Made by a program: the position numbers and the translations under genes
Assembly (NCBI GenBank): GCA_963815495.1
Contig: CAWFGW010000013.1
Coordinates: forward strand, 62,001-126,000
DNA length: 64,000 nucleotides
Reading direction: 5' to 3'
Source: CAWFGW01 sp963815495
Lineage (GTDB): Bacteria; Bacteroidota; Bacteroidia; Cytophagales; JAAEPT01
In this document: piece by piece, positions 8,762 through 15,348 of the stretch
Numbering within the stretch: position 1 is the stretch's first letter
How the letters are laid out: every line of letters starts with the position of its first letter
The notes under the pieces: model-generated
Database searches by the model: none
Told to the model about the DNA's origin: nothing
Seen by the model: only the letters and a program-made list of their open reading frames with translations

Positions 8762-11062
8762 TTAAAACCTAACGGATAAACCGCCACCCGCTCCAAAACG
8801 GTTGTCGTAACTCGCCATGATGGAAAAGTTTCTAGATAACATGTACTCAAGCCCGGTAGACCAAACAGTTTCTGCTTGGTAAGTGGATCGACTCCCGTTT
8901 TCTAACGGTAATGTATTTGCCCAACCAAAATCCATTTGGTATTCATATTCGCCAAATAGCATTAATTTTGGAAAGATCATTAGTGAACGGCTTAAACTAA
9001 CTTGTGGTCGTAATTTATTATCCATTCGTACATCTAAATTAAACATGTAAGGGGTGAAAAAGCGGAAACCACCTATTGCGGTTGTGGAAATTTCGTCCAA
9101 ACTGTTTTTTTGCTCATTTTCAATATTGACACCTACAAAAACCCTGAAATAATCATACAAATAACGTTCGTACGTAAGTTCTGATTCCATATTTTTATTC
9201 CAGCCGTATTCTCCACGAAGAGTGAACTGATTTCTAAGATTGGAGGAAACAAAATTAAAAGCAGTCATGTGTGAAGCCACGTCTGCCACACCCCAATTGT
9301 AATAATGATTGCCTTCATTTAACAACTTTTTGACCGGGAACTCTTTCATTCGAGGGTCTCTTGGTGTTCCATAACTATACACGCGAGCCATACCCCCCAT
9401 CATGTGGTACAATACGTGGCAATGAAAAAACCAATCCCCAGATTCTGAAGCATCAAACTCGATAGTGACTTTTTTCATTGGAGGTACATTTACGGTATGT
9501 TTTAGAGGCGAATATTCACCGTTTTCATTTATTACTCTAAAAAAGTGTCCATGCAAGTGCATTGGGTGGTGCATCATAGATAAATTATTGAGGGTGATGC
9601 GAACAATTTGTCCTTTTTCAATTTTAATTTTATCTGCTTCGGATAGAGGAACACCATTCATACTCCAGATGTAGCGCCACATATTTCCTGTAAGGTTCAG
9701 TAGTACTTCTTTCACCTCTTTGGTAGAATCGAAAGCTGTTTTTTCAGGTGATTTTAAATAATCGTAAGTATAGTTAGCAAACATTTTTTTCTCCATTCCC
9801 GCATCACCACTTTTTTGTTTTTCCTCCATTTTTTCATGATCCATTTCTTGCATATCCATCTGCTGCATGTTCATGTTATGGTCGGAATGCATGTTGCCTT
9901 TTTTTGTATCCATTTTCATGTCTCCCTTTTTCATTTTCATTCCCCAATTTTTCATCATTTTTTTAGGGTCTTCGTCCGAAGGATTGAGTTTAGTTGCCGG
10001 AGCTCCCATGCGCATTCCCTCCATTTTTGCCATGTCTTTCATCAAACTTATTTTATTTGGTCGATCTAAAATTTCAGCGGCTACTATGTTTCCCGTTCCA
10101 ATAAAAGCGGAAGCTGTTCCGGATCCATCTTGTGCCATGGCTCTCACTTCTATCTTTCCTGATTCAGGTAGGGTGACTATAAAATCGTAGGTTTCCGCTA
10201 TGGCAATAAAGGTTTTTTCTCTTTTTACAGGTACTACTTCTGGTCCATCCGCAGCCACTAAAAGAGGTACTTCCCCGCCAAAGGTTAACCAAAATTGTGT
10301 AGAGGCAGATGCGTTAATAATGCGTAACCTTACTTTTTCTCCCGGCTTAAACTCAGGATACTGCTGAATTGGTTTGCCATTTACTAAAAAAGCATTGTAA
10401 TAAACGTCTGCAATATCAGCACTTTCCATACGCTGTCTCCAAAAATTCATTTGAGCACCAAAGGCGCCTTGTGCAATGACACGGTTTAGAGGAGTAGCCG
10501 TACCCTTTTTAATATTATACCATTCATTTCCTCTTTTTAAATTTCGCAGAACATCATTAGGTTGTTGATTTGTCCAGTCTGATAAGACTAATACTAATTC
10601 CTTATCGTACTTTAATGCTGTTTCTTTAGCTTCAATTACAATAGAGCCATACACCCCACTTTGTTCTTGAAGCATAGTGTGCGAATGATACCAGTACGTT
10701 CCCGATTGTTTTAAAGCGAATTCATATTTTAGGGTTTCTCCGGGTTTTATTGGGGGTGTTGTTAAATAAGGAACTCCATCAAAAAAATTTGGAAGTAATA
10801 TTCCGTGCCAATGGACAGATGTTTCTACCTCCATTTCATTTTTAACATATATTATGGCATATCCACCTTCTTTAAATCGTAATGTAGGACCGGGAATTCC
10901 TCCATTAATAGTCATTGCTTTTACTTCTTTTCCCTCTACCACAGTAACATTTTCTTGTTTTATAGTGAGGTAATAAGTCGCGGTATCCAGTTGAGAATAT
11001 GCTAGGTTGGTAGTAAAAAATATGGTTAATAGAATCTGTGTTAATTGTTTTATAATTTTCAT
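8762..11062 (-). CDS. copA (oxidase type): Multicopper oxidase with Met/His-rich insert, fused to a CopB-like C-terminal barrel
   Basis: A 766-residue secreted protein (signal peptide ending near residue 23). All copper-site motifs are present: HWHG at 84-86, a WYHSHTMLQEQSG segment, HPMHLHGHFF and WFFHCHVLYHMMGGM. Between the second and third cupredoxin domains, about residues 340-425, lies a Met/His/Lys-rich insert with repeated MKM, MDM and HNMNM motifs of the kind that binds Cu(I). After about residue 570 the sequence changes to alternating beta strands (FTLRGEYGWN, LTYERYLYDYFRVFVGVN, ending LSVRF), like the CopB outer-membrane copper protein. Oxidation of periplasmic Cu(I) is the expected activity. 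It lies upstream of DUF305 on the minus strand. Confidence 0.88.
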   Translation of the reverse strand: MKIIKQLTQILLTIFFTTNLAYSQLDTATYYLTIKQENVTVVEGKEVKAMTINGGIPGPTLRFKEGGYAIIYVKNEMEVETSVHWHGILLPNFFDGVPYLTTPPIKPGETLKYEFALKQSGTYWYHSHTMLQEQSGVYGSIVIEAKETALKYDKELVLVLSDWTNQQPNDVLRNLKRGNEWYNIKKGTATPLNRVIAQGAFGAQMNFWRQRMESADIADVYYNAFLVNGKPIQQYPEFKPGEKVRLRIINASASTQFWLTFGGEVPLLVAADGPEVVPVKREKTFIAIAETYDFIVTLPESGKIEVRAMAQDGSGTASAFIGTGNIVAAEILDRPNKISLMKDMAKMEGMRMGAPATKLNPSDEDPKKMMKNWGMKMKKGDMKMDTKKGNMHSDHNMNMQQMDMQEMDHEKMEEKQKSGDAGMEKKMFANYTYDYLKSPEKTAFDSTKEVKEVLLNLTGNMWRYIWSMNGVPLSEADKIKIEKGQIVRITLNNLSMMHHPMHLHGHFFRVINENGEYSPLKHTVNVPPMKKVTIEFDASESGDWFFHCHVLYHMMGGMARVYSYGTPRDPRMKEFPVKKLLNEGNHYYNWGVADVASHMTAFNFVSSNLRNQFTLRGEYGWNKNMESELTYERYLYDYFRVFVGVNIENEQKNSLDEISTTAIGGFRFFTPYMFNLDVRMDNKLRPQVSLSRSLMIFPKLMLFGEYEYQMDFGWANTLPLENGSRSTYQAETVWSTGLEYMLSRNFSIMASYDNRFGAGGGLSVRF

Positions 11063-11126
11063 GTTTGGGGGAGAAATAAACGAATGACATTAAAGACATT
11101 AGCTTTGGTTACAATAAGGAAATTAA

Positions 11127-11161
11127 GTTTCTCAGTACTCAAAAGCAGAGTACTGAGAAAC
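11127..11161 (-). terminator. Hairpin after the second copper-storage-like gene
   Basis: Perfect 14-bp inverted repeat GTTTCTCAGTACTC / GAGTACTGAGAAAC with a 7-base loop, just downstream of the gene at 11168-11500. The following T-tract is weak (TTAATTT), so it is a less certain terminator than the one at 7062. Confidence 0.7.
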
Positions 11162-11167
11162 ATGTGA

Positions 11168-11500
11168 TTAATTTGAACTTACAGACAAATAAGATTCACA
11201 TTCTTGTTTACAGGATCTGCATGCGTCAGCACATTTTTGACAGTGATCCATATCATGTTTGTTACATTCCTCTTCACAGCGTTTACATATCTCTATGCAC
11301 GCTTTTATTAAAGCGTCTGCTTGTGAAGAATTTCGTGAAACGACTTTCAAAGTCGTACTACACACATCAGCACAGTCTAAGTCTGTGGCAATGCAATCAC
11401 GCATTTTTTCAACATCTGATTCGTTTAAACAGCTTGAAGCACATATACCACAAGCTTCAATGCACTCGGCAAGTGCCTGCATTAAATTATCTTGTTTCAT
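11168..11500 (-). CDS. Four-helix-bundle copper-binding protein (Csp/DUF326 type), copy 2
   Basis: A 110-residue cytosolic Cys-rich protein, paralogue of 7108-7440 with the same length and closely conserved Cys positions (CIEACGICASSC; CKRCEEEC; CQKCADACRSCKQEC). Differences are mostly surface residues. It lies between the multicopper oxidase and the first HMA-AraC regulator, separated from both by more than 100 bp and followed by its own hairpin. Expected to store or buffer Cu(I). Two copies within 4 kb suggest tandem duplication with the oxidase block between them. Confidence 0.88.
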   Translation of the reverse strand: MKQDNLMQALAECIEACGICASSCLNESDVEKMRDCIATDLDCADVCSTTLKVVSRNSSQADALIKACIEICKRCEEECNKHDMDHCQKCADACRSCKQECESYLSVSSN

Positions 11501-11521
11501 AATAATCGATTTATTGGTTAA

Positions 11522-11558
11522 ACATTTTTTTAAAAACTGTTCCTCTAATTCGATTCCA
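11522..11558 (-). promoter_or_regulatory. Conserved leader block shared by the two Csp genes (copy 2)
   Basis: Counterpart of 7463-7497, 22 bp upstream of the start codon, with the same order of ACATTTTTT, a T/A tract and a CTCTAATT...ATTCCA core. Function not established. Confidence 0.35.
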
Positions 11559-11621
11559 TTGGGTGTAATTCTACTTGTTCAATCTTAATTTAAACTTGTT
11601 ATCTGTCTAAACGCTTCGTAA

Positions 11622-12182
11622 TCAGACCGTATCATAGGTTTTTCTAAACTTTATGTCGAGGTTTTTATAAGCCCGGGGACTTAAGCCTGTTACTTTTTTA
11701 AACGCTTTACTTAAAGCTTGTTGGGAACCGTACCCTACTTGTAGAGAAATATCCTCAAGAGAAAACTCATTATATTCCAGTAATTCTTTTGTTCGTTCAA
11801 TGCGTAAAAGTTGCCAGTATTCTTCAACTGATCGGTTTTCTACTTTTTTAAAAGAGGCACAAATCGAGGAATATGAAAGATTTAACTGGTCAGCTAAATG
11901 GTACGATAAAGTAGAATTTAAGGCAGCAAACTTATTGTTATGACAAAGATCGAGTAATAATTTTTTAACTTTTTCGGTCAAAATTGTGCTTGAATCTTTT
12001 AATATTTCAAAACCTTCCTGTTGCAATAACAGAGACAAGGTTTCTTCATCTACTTTTTCCTCTACCGTTATTTTCCCGAGTTCTACGGTAGAGGTTTTAA
12101 CCTCTAATTCTATAAGAATACGTTCCACCACCCGAATGCATCGGGGACAGATCATATCCTTAATATAAAAGGTATAAATCAT
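11622..12182 (-). CDS. HMA-AraC fusion regulator, copy 1 (probable copper sensor)
   Basis: A 186-residue protein. Residues 1-65 resemble a heavy-metal-associated fold with a CxxC site at Cys12/Cys15 (KDMICPRCIRVVERIL) and the usual beta-alpha-beta pattern. The C-terminal half is an AraC/XylS helix-turn-helix pair (FSLEDISLQVGYGSQQALSK then AFKKVTGLSPRAYK). It would bind metal through the CxxC and act as a transcriptional regulator of nearby genes; both points are inferred. A paralogue with the same layout is at 24144-24707. It is 14 bp downstream of the HMBD lipoprotein gene on the same strand, so likely in the operon starting at cusB or the HMA gene. Confidence 0.82.
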   Translation of the reverse strand: MIYTFYIKDMICPRCIRVVERILIELEVKTSTVELGKITVEEKVDEETLSLLLQQEGFEILKDSSTILTEKVKKLLLDLCHNNKFAALNSTLSYHLADQLNLSYSSICASFKKVENRSVEEYWQLLRIERTKELLEYNEFSLEDISLQVGYGSQQALSKAFKKVTGLSPRAYKNLDIKFRKTYDTV

Positions 12183-12196
12183 TTGATTTTTAGTTT

Positions 12197-12454
12197 TTAT
12201 TTAACTTTTTCCAAATCCATTTGACAGATCGGACATTTGACCGGCTCTGCATATACTTTCTCTCCTTCACACGTCATAGGGCATACATAAGCTTCTTCTA
12301 CTGTGTGTACTTCTGTATTGTCCTCTTCCATCGGGTCACCCACGCCGTTGTGCTCATGAGTATGAATTTTTTCTCCGCTATTCTCAGTGGTAGCTTGCTG
12401 ACAAGCAGTAATTAGAAATAGTGAAGTGGCGATAATCAATAGTGTCTTTTTCAT
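12197..12454 (-). CDS. Heavy-metal-binding-domain lipoprotein (HMBD)
   Basis: An 85-residue lipoprotein (signal ending FLITAC, Cys near 18) with His-rich linker (HTHEHNG) and one HMBD: YVCPMTCEGEKVYAEPVKCP then ICQMDLEK. It lies between the periplasmic HMA protein gene and the HMA-AraC regulator with gaps of 22 and 14 bp, so one transcript is likely. Proposed role: collecting periplasmic copper, inferred from the ligands and neighbours. Confidence 0.8.
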   Translation of the reverse strand: MKKTLLIIATSLFLITACQQATTENSGEKIHTHEHNGVGDPMEEDNTEVHTVEEAYVCPMTCEGEKVYAEPVKCPICQMDLEKVK

Positions 12455-12476
12455 GTTGTAGATTGTTTAGTATGGG

Positions 12477-12860
12477 TTATTTAGTTCTTTCGTATTGGCA
12501 ACAACGGGGTAGTTTGTTGTAAACTTTATCATCGGCTTTGTTTTTATCTGTATCGTGTCCGGCAGCGGCTATTTTTTCTTTGATGGCTTCTAGTGAAGTT
12601 ACATGAGGATCGAAGGTGACGGTGATGATTTTTGATTTCACATCCCAATTTGCTTTTTCTACTCCTTTGACGTCACTTAAAGCTCCTTCAATACGTTTTT
12701 TACACATGCCACAGTTACCATATACTTTGAATTTGGCAGTTTTAGAATCTTCCTGATTTGTTTCCAATTGATTTTCGGTGTTGGATAATAACCCGTTTGC
12801 ATTCGTGCCAAATGTTAGAATAGATGCTAACACACCTACTACTATTAGTTTCGTTTTCAT
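12477..12860 (-). CDS. Secreted heavy-metal-associated (HMA, MerP-like) protein
   Basis: A 127-residue protein with signal peptide (about residues 1-22) and one HMA domain with Cys50/Cys53 in VYGNCGMCKKRIEGAL, the classical Cu(I) chaperone site. The C-terminus carries a further adjacent Cys pair (RCC, 120-121). It lies 20 bp downstream of the cusB-type gene. It probably passes copper to the adaptor or pump in the periplasm, by analogy with CusF and MerP; it is not homologous to CusF itself. Confidence 0.82.
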   Translation of the reverse strand: MKTKLIVVGVLASILTFGTNANGLLSNTENQLETNQEDSKTAKFKVYGNCGMCKKRIEGALSDVKGVEKANWDVKSKIITVTFDPHVTSLEAIKEKIAAAGHDTDKNKADDKVYNKLPRCCQYERTK

Positions 12861-12880
12861 AATTGTTTTGATTTTTATAG

Positions 12881-14680
12881 TTATTTAATTTCTTGTTTCA
12901 CCTCTCCGCATTTAAGCATAGCCGCTCCGAAATAAGGGTTTTCTATTTCTTTATTATTGCTTATCCAATCAGCTCCTTTGTCTTCATCTGCCATGGGGCA
13001 ATGTTGTATGTAAAGCGTTTTTTGAGTGGGTTCAAATGTTTTAGCTAACATCACCATTTGCTCAGATAGAGAAACAAAGTGTTTCCTCAGCGATTTTATA
13101 TCCTTTGAATTGTTTAAAGCATAAATAGTCCTTTTTGCGGCTGAACTATGTTTCATCCATACATCGTGTGACTCCCCTTTGAAGATTGACATGTTCACTT
13201 TTCCTAAATCAGTTTCGAAATTTTTCCCTGCTTCTATCGCTTTTGCGAACTCATCGTTAACAAGGGCATTTTTCAACGTTATATATGAATCGAATAACGG
13301 AATCAAAGCACCTTTTACTTCTTTACTAATTGATATGGATTTTGAATGGGTAGAATGGTCTTGTATAGAGGTGGCTGTATTGTTTCCACCTCCATGGTTA
13401 TGACCCGTGATTACAACACCACCTTCAGGATTCATCATACTTGGTTTTCCAGCTAGTTGTGCAGCTGCGTCTATACTAAACGTACCGTTGACCGCAATCT
13501 CTTCTCCTTCGTCTAGCCCTTTATTAATGACAAAGCTGTCGCCTAATGAAGGTCCTAAGACCACTTGTCGCAATTGAAAATTGACTCCTTTTTCTTCACT
13601 AGTTTTTACGTATACCACCGACTTTTCACCTGTCCACATTACTGCGGTTTTTGGAATTATTATCGCTGGTTCTCCTGCCTTTAATGGGCTTTCGAGCGTG
13701 CCACTGACAAACATTTCAGGTTTTAGCTTTTCTGATTTGTTCTTTACTATAACACGTGCTTTTGCCACTCGCGTTTTAGCATTGATTATTGGGTCTATAA
13801 AATTGATTTTACCTTTGAATTTTTCTCCTGGCAACGACTGTATAGTGTATTCAATCTCATCACCCACTTTCACCCATTGCATATCCGCTTCATAAACATC
13901 GAACAAAACCCAAAGCGAAGAAAGGTCCGCTATTTCATAAAGTACCTCACCTTGTTTAATGTAGTCGCCCAAGCTGACCTTTTTTGAACTTACTATGCCG
14001 CTTCGGTCAGCGTGAATAGGAAAATTGCTGTTGGGCTTGCCTGACTTTAAAATATTGGCTATTTCTCTATCGGATAATTTCCAGTTTTTTAATTTCTCTT
14101 TTGCAGCATTAAAAAGAGCAGGCTGTGAGTCCTTAATTTTATTGGCCTGAAATAACTCCTCCTGTGCTGTCACCAAATCGGATGAATATATCGTGCCGAG
14201 TACCTGACCCTTATTCACATATTCCCCAGTGTAATTAATAAAGAGTTGCTCTATTCTTCCACTGAGGTGCGAAGTTTGAGAATATATATTTCTTTCATCT
14301 ATTTGAATTTTTCCGTTGAGGCGTAACGATTTTACAGGCTTCTTTTTTTCTACCATTTCGGTTTGCACATTGGCTAATTGCATAGCCGTTGGAGACATTT
14401 TAATTTCCATCGCATTTTCAACGCCTTCGTCAGAGGGAAGAGGAATTAACTCCATTCCACATATAGGACATTTTCCTGGTTCTGATTTTCTTATTTGAGG
14501 ATGCATAGAACAGGTCCACATTTGATGGTTTGATGTGCTGATTTTCTGATTTTCTGATGGACTACGGTGTTGATGTGCTGACGTGCTGATGGACTTGTTG
14601 CTGATGAACCATCCTATAGTGATTCCAACAAGTAAAGTAATCGCTACTAAAAACCATTTGTTATTTATCATCTTTTTCAT
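12881..14680 (-). CDS. cusB: CusB-type periplasmic adaptor of an RND metal pump, with HMBD and DUF3347 domains
   Basis: A 599-residue membrane-fusion protein. It has an N-terminal anchor (residues 8-25), then a low-complexity Ser/Thr/His stretch (about 26-53), an HMBD at 54-80 (WTCSMHPQIRKSEPGKCP then ICGMEL), a lipoyl/barrel-sandwich and beta-barrel adaptor core (about 110-420), a His-rich linker and a C-terminal DUF3347 domain ending in a HCPMA metal motif. It links the inner-membrane pump to the outer-membrane channel and carries Cu(I). The 26-53 stretch is encoded by the same short repeats that fill the adjacent gap, in opposite orientation, which is unusual. Its partners are the TolC and CusA genes at 18247 and 19615. 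Confidence 0.9.
   Translation of the reverse strand: MKKMINNKWFLVAITLLVGITIGWFISNKSISTSAHQHRSPSENQKISTSNHQMWTCSMHPQIRKSEPGKCPICGMELIPLPSDEGVENAMEIKMSPTAMQLANVQTEMVEKKKPVKSLRLNGKIQIDERNIYSQTSHLSGRIEQLFINYTGEYVNKGQVLGTIYSSDLVTAQEELFQANKIKDSQPALFNAAKEKLKNWKLSDREIANILKSGKPNSNFPIHADRSGIVSSKKVSLGDYIKQGEVLYEIADLSSLWVLFDVYEADMQWVKVGDEIEYTIQSLPGEKFKGKINFIDPIINAKTRVAKARVIVKNKSEKLKPEMFVSGTLESPLKAGEPAIIIPKTAVMWTGEKSVVYVKTSEEKGVNFQLRQVVLGPSLGDSFVINKGLDEGEEIAVNGTFSIDAAAQLAGKPSMMNPEGGVVITGHNHGGGNNTATSIQDHSTHSKSISISKEVKGALIPLFDSYITLKNALVNDEFAKAIEAGKNFETDLGKVNMSIFKGESHDVWMKHSSAAKRTIYALNNSKDIKSLRKHFVSLSEQMVMLAKTFEPTQKTLYIQHCPMADEDKGADWISNNKEIENPYFGAAMLKCGEVKQEIK
14521..14606. repeat. Degenerate TGATGTGCTGA repeats inside the cusB coding region
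   Basis: Plus-strand copies of TGATGTGCTGA-type units occupy codons about 26-53 of cusB. Positions 14523-14552 are a perfect 30-bp inverted copy of 14802-14831, and 14583-14606 a perfect 24-bp inverted copy of 15292-15315, both in flanking intergenic arrays. Confidence 0.9.
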
Positions 14681-14710
14681 AGTTGTATCTTTTTTATAAG
14701 TCCTATTTTT

Positions 14711-14844
14711 TGAATCAGTGAATCAGTGAATTACTACATCAGCACATCAAGTAATTAGCACATCCCCCGACATCAGCACATTAGCACATCACTGTATTAG
14801 CAAATCAGAAAATCAGCACATCAAACCATCAGCACATCAACACA
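14711..14844. repeat. Degenerate short-repeat array (CAGCACATCA family) between cusB and the four-helix-bundle gene
   Basis: Consecutive imperfect 9-12-bp units of the types ATCAGCACATCA, TTAGCACATC and AATCAGTGA. It includes the block 14728-14786 (GAATTACTACAT...CCCGACATCAGCACATTAGCA) that recurs in the same orientation at 15239-15283 on the other side of the next gene. Confidence 0.85.
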
Positions 14845-15192
14845 TCATTTTTTCCTTGAAGAGCTAATGATTTTAGAAAGCAGTTTTTGTATAGACAGTA
14901 ATTTCTCTTGTAAAACAACGGGAGGTGACGTATAGCTTTCGGCTTTATCACATAACAACAACCAATACTCTGCTTCTTCAGCTTCTTTGTGTGCGATTTT
15001 CAGTTTATGAATAAAGTCGGCCTTGCTTTCAGCACTTTGGGCTTCACGGATATTTGCTCCGATTGAAGTTCCAGATTTTAATAATTGTCTTCCAATAACA
15101 TATTTCCGTTGTTCTTCTAATTCCTCGGTATAAGCAATTATCAGTAATGCAAACTCAAAACTCAATTCCAAAATTTCATTTCTCTGTATCAT
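14845..15192 (-). CDS. Four-helix-bundle protein (S23/IVS-type)
   Basis: A 115-residue protein matching the family of four-helix-bundle proteins first seen in 23S rRNA intervening sequences: LSFEFALLIIAYTEELEEQR near the start, LLKSGTSIGANIREAQSAES in the middle and a helix with KLKIAHKEAEEAEYWLLL. It is fused to nothing and has no metal-binding motif. It interrupts the cus/cop gene order between cusB and copA, and is flanked by direct repeats of the degenerate array, so it looks like a passenger carried with the repeats. Function of this family is not established; relatives bind nucleic acid as accessory proteins in other systems. Confidence 0.85.
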   Translation of the reverse strand: MIQRNEILELSFEFALLIIAYTEELEEQRKYVIGRQLLKSGTSIGANIREAQSAESKADFIHKLKIAHKEAEEAEYWLLLCDKAESYTSPPVVLQEKLLSIQKLLSKIISSSRKK

Positions 15193-15221
15193 TCTTATTA
15201 ATTATTTCTATACACAATCAT

Positions 15222-15348
15222 AACATCAGCACATCATTGAATTACTACATTAGCACATCCCTCCCGACATCAGCACATTAGCAAATCAAAACATCAGCAA
15301 CAAGTCCATCAGCACATCAAATAATCAGCACATTAGCACATCACCCCA
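15222..15348. repeat. Degenerate short-repeat array downstream of copA
   Basis: Same unit family (CAGCACATCA, TTAGCACATC, AATCAGCACA). It contains the second copy of the block seen at 14728-14786 (here 15239-15283), and the 24-bp inverted partner (15292-15315) of the cusB internal repeat. It abuts the restored copA stop codon at 15349. Confidence 0.85.

Noticed and set aside
9815..10190. Open frames on the plus strand opposite the Met/His-rich part of the oxidase
   Set aside because: They are rich in His/Phe only because they mirror the Met/His/Lys codons of the oxidase; shadow frames.
14845..15192. Diversity-generating retroelement suggested by the four-helix-bundle (Avd-like) protein
   Set aside because: No reverse transcriptase, template repeat or variable-repeat target is present nearby.
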